Origin: Xestospongia bergquistia
Taxonomy: Eukaryota; Porifera; Demospongiae; Haplosclerida; Petrosiidae
Assembly: GCA_963965975.1 (NCBI GenBank)
Contig: OZ014416.1
Coordinates: forward strand, 1,674,001 to 1,738,000
DNA length: 64,000 bases
Reading direction: 5' to 3'
Position 1 is the first letter of the stretch; each line of letters starts with the position of its first letter. This document shows, in pieces, positions 56,966 to 64,000 of the stretch. The notes beneath the pieces were generated by a model, which saw only the letters and a program-made list of their open reading frames with translations, was not told where the DNA came from and searched no databases. The position numbers and the translations under genes were made by a program.

Positions 56966-57264
56966 CTAACCAAGCATAGGAAGATGAATTAGAATAGAGA
57001 GTGAGACGGATACCAAAAAGGTTTAATGCTGTGGTGCATAGCCAATTAATAAAATGATTTAGACAGGGCACCAGCCCCCCTAGTTCCTACACCTGTAACT
57101 AATGTTACCTATCATAGGTGTATAGTATACAACAAATAAGATTACATTTGAAGGAGACAACAATAAAACAACAACATGTTTTTAAGGAAATGATATTAAT
57201 AGGGAAGCACCTGTACATTATTTATTAATTGTTATTCTGTTTGTTGATGTTGTGAAAGTGACTA

Positions 57265-59556
57265 TTATTGGAAGTATCTGTATCCAAATCGTAAGACCTG
57301 AAGCAAACTGAACACAGAGAAAGATATAAAATAGATAAATTATTTTTAAAACCTTCAATTTTGAATAACTAAGTAAATAAATTTCACTAAAATGGAAAAC
57401 TAGAAAACAACATCAGGTTTTGAACTGTCAGGACAATGACAAAAACATGACAACATCTAATTCTTGTTTTATGATAACAGTCATAGGCTCATTTTCTATT
57501 ATTTTTACTTTAACTTAGCAAAAAAAATTATCTTTACTAAATAATGCAGAATTGTCGTCAGTCACATCTACAACAATTACATGTCAACTCACTGTATAGC
57601 TATGTCATGTGACAACAGCTACCATTAAATGAATTAAAAAAGATCAAGAATGACTTTGGATGTAAACTTGTAAACATATCCAAAATATTTCGCTTTCAAA
57701 GCATGCCACCTTCATTTTTTGGCACATTATCATCTAATCATGAAATGCTAAAGCATGTCAAGTCTTTTTCCATATTAGTGAGGCAATAAGATATGAACTA
57801 TTACCAAATAGCAAAAGAGTATGATAATATCATGATGTTATTAAGCAAGTGATTATATGTGTGGAAATAATACTATAACAGTATACATCATGTGACATCA
57901 TGGGAGGGAGAGAGAGGGGGGGAGGGAGAGAGAGAGAGAAGAGAGAAAGAGGGAGAGAGAGAGAGAAGAGAGAAAGAGGGAGAGAGAGAGAGGGAGAGAG
58001 GGAGAGAGAGAGAGAGAAGGGGGAGAGAGAGACAGAGAGAGAAGAAGAGAGAGAGAGGGATATGACTATGTACAGGATTTTCCTGTATTACATTTTCCCC
58101 TATGTTCTATTAGTATAAATTATGTACTAACCTCAATGATGCTACTAGACCTGCAGGCATGAACTTGCCTGACTTAGCAAATCGGAAACCCATTACTCCA
58201 AGAAGAATGGCACTGACGACTAAAAATAACAAGACATATTGTGAACAATAGCTAATAAGAAGTGTGGATGTAATTAATTAATAAAGGAAGTAGAATTGTC
58301 TTACCTAGTAAAAATATAAAGTCACGTGGATTATTGCTAACACGATATGCTCCATATGCAATCAGTCCACCAAATGCTAACCCACTACCAAGAGACATAA
58401 TACTACCTTTGAATGGATGTGTGTGTATGTGTGTATGAGTGAGAGAGAGAGAAAGAGAGAGAGAGAGAATGCATATGCATGTGTGAGAGAGGGAGAGAGT
58501 TGATATGAAATGGTTAATAACTTAATTTATTATATACATAATTAGAATAGACCAATCAAATTGCAGAATTACGAGTTCATTATTTTACTTATAATACCTA
58601 CCAGGCAGTCTGGGCTCACTTATGATACCTACCGGGTAGTCCGGGAGATAATGTAATTATCAGTAGTTGTTGATAATTTTATTCAAATAATGATAAAATA
58701 TGAGTTGAGTTCTAGTTTACTTTGAATAATAATGATAATAATAAGGCTGTCTACTTCAGCGAGCGCTGGATCTATTGGAACAAGCTGACTGCAATTTTGA
58801 ACCGTGAAATTAGTATTCCTGTAATTAGCCCATTCTTGCCATGTTTTTAAGCAGTAGTTGGTGTCGTGTTTTGTAGATGCTGCCACAGAACTTTCTCTTG
58901 CATGAACAACATCTTCGTCAGATTTGAGAAGGGTGTATCTTGTAGTAGAAGTAGTCGTTGTGGGGAGGGGGCAACACGTGTTCAAATCTGAGAAAATGTC
59001 GTCAAAGAAATGATTCTCTTCCATTCTTAATTCTGAAATTCTTAATTCTGGAGACGCAATGTTTCTAGGCTAGTTGCTATTGTGACCTTTTTTTATTTAA
59101 TAAATAACTTTGATACTGTTTATTCGGTTTATATGTGTATTTATAAACCCTTGGAAACCCATAGCAACCTCGCGCTTCACACTCGGTTGCTATATAGGTT
59201 TCCTCGAGTTTATAAATACGCATATAAACTTTGCAAACAGTATATAACCTACATATAGATAAGTAGGTGTGGCCATGTAGCAAATTCCACACACAATAGG
59301 GCTAGTATACATATCTCATAACAAGTGTTAAAGATAAATTAAAATCATATTATACAATTACATTACTAGCTTCCTGGTCCTTCTATTAAACTAGATTGAA
59401 GAGTGTGTTCATGAATTATCCAAAAATGTATATTAAACAAATGCTGCCATTGTTATTATTTAAAACACTGATAAATAACTTACCTACTTTTACATAGCCA
59501 ATAATACCGCCAATTAGAACAACACCGCTAAACAAATAAGACACATAGTCGGCCAT
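57265..59556 (-). CDS. TMEM14 family membrane protein, 101 aa
   Basis: Exons 59556-59484, 58406-58305, 58219-58132 and 57307-57265 (73+102+88+43 bp) join in phase to 101 aa plus stop. MADYVSYLFSGVVLIGGIIG starts the first helix; MSLGSGLAFGGLIAYGAYR and GVMGFRFAKSGKFMPAGLVA match the conserved core of TMEM14A/C (human about 99-112 aa). The tiny last exon gives SLLQVLRFGYRYFQ, parallel to the human SLLMVAKVG end. Four short hydrophobic helices. TMEM14C sits in the mitochondrial inner membrane and supports porphyrin transport for haem synthesis; TMEM14A is linked to mitochondrial permeability. Which paralogue this is cannot be told. Intron 1 holds an unrelated ORF and a hairpin element; intron 3 a long purine tract. 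It lies 181 bp downstream of the NUP153-type gene, same strand. Confidence 0.9.
57902..58058. repeat. Purine tract (GA)n/(GGGA)n in intron 3 of the TMEM14 gene
   Basis: About 155 bp of G and A with hardly any pyrimidine; on the transcript it is a long CU tract. Open reading frames through it are meaningless. Confidence 0.93.
58683..59024 (-). other. ORF resembling the start of a ZMYM/Crypton-recombinase-type protein, inside TMEM14 intron 1
   Basis: 113 codons starting MEENHFFDDIFSDL and containing SVAASTKHDTNYCLKTWQEW, followed by ANYRN. This resembles the SAM-like helical segment (tKxxTxxxxxxWxxWxxxR) in front of tyrosine-recombinase-derived domains of ZMYM2-4/KCTD1-type and Crypton proteins. 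The ORF then decays into a poly-Ile stretch from an AT run. Probably the first exon or relic of a transposed copy. The match is from memory and short. Confidence 0.35.
59116..59240. repeat. Near-palindromic hairpin element, TA-flanked
   Basis: Left arm from ctgtttattcggtttatatg and right arm ending catataaactttgcaaacag pair over about 55 bp (tatttataaa, ggaaacc and tatagcaacc also match), with a loop around cgcgcttcacactc. TA stands on both sides (59114-59115, 59241-59242). It may be a very small foldback MITE or an RNA hairpin in intron 1 of the TMEM14 gene. Confidence 0.7.
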
Positions 59557-59737
59557 GATCTTGAATTAGAGAGGAGGGGTGTGGCCACAACACGTGTTTT
59601 AAAAACCAAGGACTACGAAAAATGCTTGTACGTTGATTAGAAGATACAGAGAAAAATCAAAAGTTACATTAACATACAACTTGAAAACAACAAATAATAA
59701 TAATATTAACAATAAAAGTTGTTTTTTAAAGAACATA

Positions 59738-62700
59738 TTACTTTCCACCTCGTTTCCGAACTGCCTTCTTCATTGTTCTGCTTGATTTACTAGCTCCTCT
59801 CCCAAAAGGATTTGTACCAGCATGAGATGCAAATGGATTCTGCTGAGATGACATTTCCACTGTTGGAATTGACATACCAGTTTGACCACCTGTAAATGGA
59901 AATGGACCATTTGCTGGAGTCGATGAAGAAGGCTGCTGCCCAAATATGGGACCTTGACTTGGAATAGATGTACTGGACTGACCACCAGTTTGACTGCCTG
60001 TAAACTGAAATGAATTATTTGTTGAGGGTTGCCCAAATAAAAAACCTCCTTGACTTGGATTTGATATACCAGATTGATTACTGGTTTGACCGCCTGTAAA
60101 CTGAAATGGAGTGGACGAGACAGATGAAGAGGGCTGTCCAAATACGAGACTTTGGTTTGGAAGAGAAGTAAAATTAATTGATGGTGTCATTTGGGTGAAA
60201 CTAAAACCACTTGATGTGGTTGGTCCACCCATAGTGATAGGATTGGATTTTGTAGAACTGCCAAAAATTCCACCACTGATGCTTCCATCACCAGATTTAG
60301 CTCCCCCTTGAGAAGACACAGCTGAAGAATTGAAAATCCCACCAGTAGCTTGAGTGGGTATAAACTGAGTTTGTAGTCCAAGCGGAGGAAATACAAGCGA
60401 TGATTGTGTCGACTTAGGACCAACAGAAAATACAGGCAGACCACTTGATCCACCAGCAAGAGATGGAGTTTGAGTAGTAGAGCAATCACTTCCACCTAGA
60501 AGACCAGTTTGAGGAGGTACTGGTAAACTACTGGCTTGACTGGATGCTAGTACAGTAGTATTACTAGCTTGTGTAGCAGTGAGAAAACTAGGTATAGGAA
60601 AACCTGTATTACCAGTTTGACTAGTTGCCATTAGACTACCTCCACCACCAAAGATGTTACTAGTTTGAGCAGTAGTTGACTGAAGTGTTGCTGTAGACAA
60701 AGTTGGAAATGGTGCAGATTCTAAAGCAATGACAACAAAAGGTCCAGTTAAATTATGTGCATGTATGTAAGAGGTATACATATATAAGACATTATATGAC
60801 TCAATCAATAGCTTATACCCCTTATGTTAATATACTCCACTAGCGAAACTTTCAAACCCATGCCATTTTAAGGGAAGGAAGTATTAGAAGTGGAGCAACC
60901 ACATTTTAAAACAATTATGTTCATACGAGGCTACCTATATACCAGAAGGAAAACTTTGGTAAACTTTTTAATTTAGCAATTTTAAGCAAATTGTCAAAAT
61001 TACACGTCAAACTAATAAATTTTAACCAGTCAAACACAATTTTGTAAACAATTTGCCATATTTTGCTTCGTAGATTTTAAAAATTTTGGAAAAGTTAAAT
61101 TATTATAATAATTATGTTCTTCACACTTACCTTTTTGTCCAAACAATAATTGTTGATTATTTCCACTAGTGCTTGAAGCCATAGTTTTATTATTACCAAA
61201 CAATCCAGCACCTCCAATGTTAGGAAATGGTGTCAATACATTCCCAGACTTGCTTGACTGGTTTGATGTACTGGTTGGTACAATTGTTGAAGGATTAAAA
61301 GATGAAAATAATGAAGCTGATGCAGGGGGGTGAGAAGTGGGTGGGACAGTTTTAGGGAACTTTAATGATGGAATAGTGGGAAGAACAGGAGTTGGGTTAG
61401 GAGGTTGAGAGCAGGTTGATACAATGGGTGGAGCTACAAACTTTAGTCCACTGAATGTATTGCTGGTCAAGTTAGGTTTTGGTATATCAAGTGTTGTAGA
61501 GGTCGGCTTGGTAAGGATGGGTGCGGTCAGTTTGGGAAGAGAGGGTACAAGAGATGGTACTGAGGTAGGCTCTGATGATTTCAGAGATGTAACTTGAGTC
61601 GTTGCACTATTACCAATTTCACTTTGTGAATTTGTAACTCCACTCAAAGACACATCTGTTTTAAAACCTCCACTAGACTGACTTGATACTTTTGGTTGAT
61701 CAATGGTACTTGCTTCCGAAACAAGTTTTCCAAACAGGTTTGAACTTAATTTTAGTCCACCACCTTCACCTAGCTTAAACGTTTGAGTAGCCTTTGTACC
61801 ATCACCATGGTTACCACCTGGTTTATCAGTACCACATGCTGCACAAGTCTTCATATCTGTTTTATTACTAATCATACATGTGGGACACTCCCAATTAGAA
61901 GTAGGTGGAGCAAATGCTGCTAAAGGTGGTTTTGCCTTGCTGTTACTCTCAGATTTTTGAATCTTTGTTATGGTTGTATCTTTATTTGAGCCACAAGCTA
62001 TACAGATCTGTTGTTCTGGTTGGTTACTTACCAAACACGAGGGACACTCCCAATTTGTTGTAGGTGGAGCAAAAACAGCCAAAGGGATACTTTTAGAGTT
62101 GGATGAAGTAGCAGAAGGTGTAGCTTTGGTCAAAGCTGTGGTTTGTGGTTTCTCTTTCAAAAGGTTTAGCCCTCCAGTGACTGGTAGTTTAAAACCAACA
62201 AAAGGGGATGTGGTTGAAGGAAGAGGAAGTGTGGAGGACTCTGTCTTCAAACTAATTTCCTCTCCAACTGAAATAGTCACTTTGGATGTGTTGGAATTAG
62301 TTGATTTTGTAGCATTACTGACTCCACCCACTACAGGTCGTTTGGTACCACATGCTACGCATTTAGTCTGACTTTCAGTATTGCTTATCCAGCATTCATC
62401 ACAAGTCCAATTAGAAACAGGTGTTGTATTAATACTAGGACTTGCTGAGGCTAAAGTGGTACATGTAGGTGTACTGGTTGCCATGGTTTTGGTTAAGGAG
62501 AGTTGCTTAGCAACAGAAGTAGCAGATGTCTCCATTTTGCTAACATCACTCATTACTGTTTGTTTTTTTGCTTCTTTACGTATGTTTTCAATTTGATATT
62601 CTGGACGTTTTAGAGCATCTAATACACTGAGAGATTTAAGAGGAGGGGGAGGAGGAGGATATGATGTTGATGATGAGGTAGGAGGAGTTGAAGTGAGAGT

Positions 62701-63747
62701 CGAAGTAGGAATGGAAGATGGTTTAGAGAGAGTAGACACTAGAATATAAAAATGCATTAAACATCATTGTGAGATTAAAATAGATGATAAATTCATAATT
62801 GTTTCAAGGAAGAATTTACATGTAGATATTACAACAAATACATGTACAATATCTATTATATAAATATAACATTAATAACAAGATTATGTTCAATAATATA
62901 ACCTACTTTGGCTGGTTGTAGTAGGTGTGGTTTCATCAACAATAACAGGTTTACTAAACTCGAATTGCTTGGTGCTAGTTGAAGTGGGTGTGGTCTGTGG
63001 ATATGACTTTGTTGTGAATATTGTAGGTGATTTAAATGAATACATTTGTGATTGAGAAGTAGAGAGAGGTGTGGCTACAATTGATGACGTAGTTGATACC
63101 TATTGTGAAATAGTCAATGGTAGATCAAATTCAAGTAAATATCACATTGTCTAAATGTTTATCTTACAAAATTTATTTACAAGTTTTCTATTTAAAACTG
63201 CAAGTCAACTTTACAAAATGTTCTCTAATTCTCAAATTCATTTAAAGACAGATTAAATGGATGTGCTTACATTTACAGCAGGTATACTGAAAGATGAGTT
63301 AGCCCCAGTCGTTTTGAGAACTGAATTGGGACTCAATAAGTTGCCAAAAGAAAATACAGGTAAAGCTCCTGACGTAGGGAGAGGGAGGGGAATAGGTGAT
63401 GGTAGTTCTAATGGGTTATTACTAGGGGCATTCTCCTTTTTATTTTTAGAGCTGTAATGAGAAGTATGTTTAGTAGATCGAATCTTTCCAGATTGACTGG
63501 AAAATGGGGAGGGGCTTTTAGCTAGTTTGGTTGCTGGTGGAGACATTGGAGTGGGTGAGGTCAAATCTACAGAGACGGTCCTTGTTTCTTTAGAAGGTTG
63601 GATTTCTGAAGGAACTTTTACAAAAGGTTGCTTAATGTGGGAGAGAGGTGCCTTTATGGGTGCTGTGAGAGGAGCAACAGGAGGAGGGGGAGACAATGGA
63701 GAAGAATGATGATGACGAGAACCCTCAGTTCGCTGTCTCTTAGCAGG
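59738..63747 (-). CDS. NUP153-type nuclear basket nucleoporin, C-terminal part; 5' end outside the window
   Basis: Exons 63747-63271, 63099-62907, 62738-61131 and 60720-59738, phases 0, 1 and 1; about 1086 residues seen. Upstream part: basic PAKRQR, proline-rich text and short FSFG-like motifs. Exon 3 has three RanBP2-type zinc fingers, each W-x-C-x2-C-x10-C-x2-C (NWTCDECWISN, NWECPSCLVSN, NWECPTCMISN; second pair CVACG, CIACG, CAACG), which bind Ran-GDP in vertebrate NUP153. The last exon is rich in FG repeats (FGQPSS, FQFTGGQ, IFGQQ) and ends in a basic TMKKAVRKRGGK, like the IKTAVRRRK end of NUP153. It should sit at the nuclear basket, bind import receptors by FG repeats and Ran by the fingers. 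Human NUP153 has four fingers; three are seen here. The 5' region is beyond the right edge. Confidence 0.92.
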
Positions 63748-63811
63748 CTAAAAAGATAAATTCCAAAGAAGTAAGCAATTGTTATAAGTAATGTTGAGAG
63801 CACAATCTCTT

Positions 63812-63843
<32 letters not shown>

Positions 63844-64000
63844 ATATATACCTAAGTCCTAATTACAGGGTTTTCCTCATTAAGGATCATTCAAAGTTGC
63901 AACTGAGCTGTCCTTTAAAGAGGCGTGTATACATGTCAAAATATGGCCATTGGCTCAGACAAGGCTGAAACATTGTGTATTGATCAACATAGTTTAGATA
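63748..64000. other. Intron of the NUP153-type gene, with (TATC)n microsatellite
   Basis: No exon is seen. A TATC repeat lies at about 63813-63842. Confidence 0.6.

Larger units (their letters stand above)
49462..57264. other. Gene-poor intergenic stretch between Sox and TMEM14 genes
   Basis: No gene with recognisable homology. Contains a small membrane-type ORF (49952-50101), AT-rich tandem repeats (51755-51970, 52190-52259, 53021-53092) and a minisatellite (56500-56965). Other ORFs of about 60-110 codons (51121-51447 minus, 53917-54102 plus, 56016-56201 minus) look like chance. The length and isolation would fit distal enhancers of the Sox gene, but no motif was identified. Confidence 0.5.

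Noticed and set aside
57900-58118. 72-codon ORF rich in Arg/Glu/Gly
   Set aside because: Pure product of the GA/GGGA repeat.

Overview
The window looks like animal nuclear DNA, most likely from a demosponge. The basis is AT-rich sequence, introns with GT/AG borders, a Sox HMG-box gene (a family limited to animals), several Src-type tyrosine kinases in tandem, and a Roco/Death-domain protein style that I associate with sponge genomes. No species is named by the sequence itself; 'sponge' is inference.

Layout. (1) 1-28177, minus strand: a tandem array of Src-family genes. From the transcript side (right to left): gene F (22058-28177, complete, 514 aa), gene E (18729-21471, complete, 491 aa), gene D (10525-17546, a Src-like kinase fused to ROC-COR GTPase, SH3 and Death domains), gene B (6122-9285, a broken copy split by mobile elements) and gene A (19-3356, whose C-terminal part lies beyond the left edge). 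Two classes alternate. Class I (A, B, E) has its SH3 split over two exons and kinase text WEIDRRQI; class II (D, F) has a one-exon SH3 and kinase text WEIPRESI. E and F end like normal Src kinases, with a tail tyrosine. A and D instead run into the same linker and the same splice donor, which in D leads to the Roco part. (2) 28671-34057 plus: a MAK/CILK1 ciliary kinase, head-to-head with F. (3) 34210-42632 plus: an ethanolaminephosphotransferase (SELENOI/EPT1 type). (4) 42633-57264: mostly non-coding, holding one intronless Sox gene on the minus strand (48182-49327) flanked by inverted copies of the same minisatellite. (5) 57265-59556 minus: a TMEM14 homologue. (6) 59738-63747 minus: the C-terminal part of a NUP153-type nucleoporin that continues beyond the right edge.

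The most interesting object is gene D. It reads as SH3-SH2-tyrosine kinase-ROC-COR-SH3-Death, joining a Src-like front half to a DAPK1-like ROC-COR...Death back half. Its kinase half has lost the DFG aspartate, the glycine loop, the SH2 phosphotyrosine arginine and the SH2-kinase linker, so it looks like a pseudokinase module. Its GTPase segment contains a stretch of about 235 bp in a shifted frame, so decay or a sequence error must be excluded. Gene A seems to be a second member with a better kinase half. Two small DNA transposons with clear target duplications (6303-7500, TA; 29931-30551, 8 bp), a broken reverse-transcriptase element and many (GA)n tracts at rearrangement borders show how the array has been reshuffled.

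All exon borders are read by eye from splice signals, phase and homology remembered from the families; no search was run.
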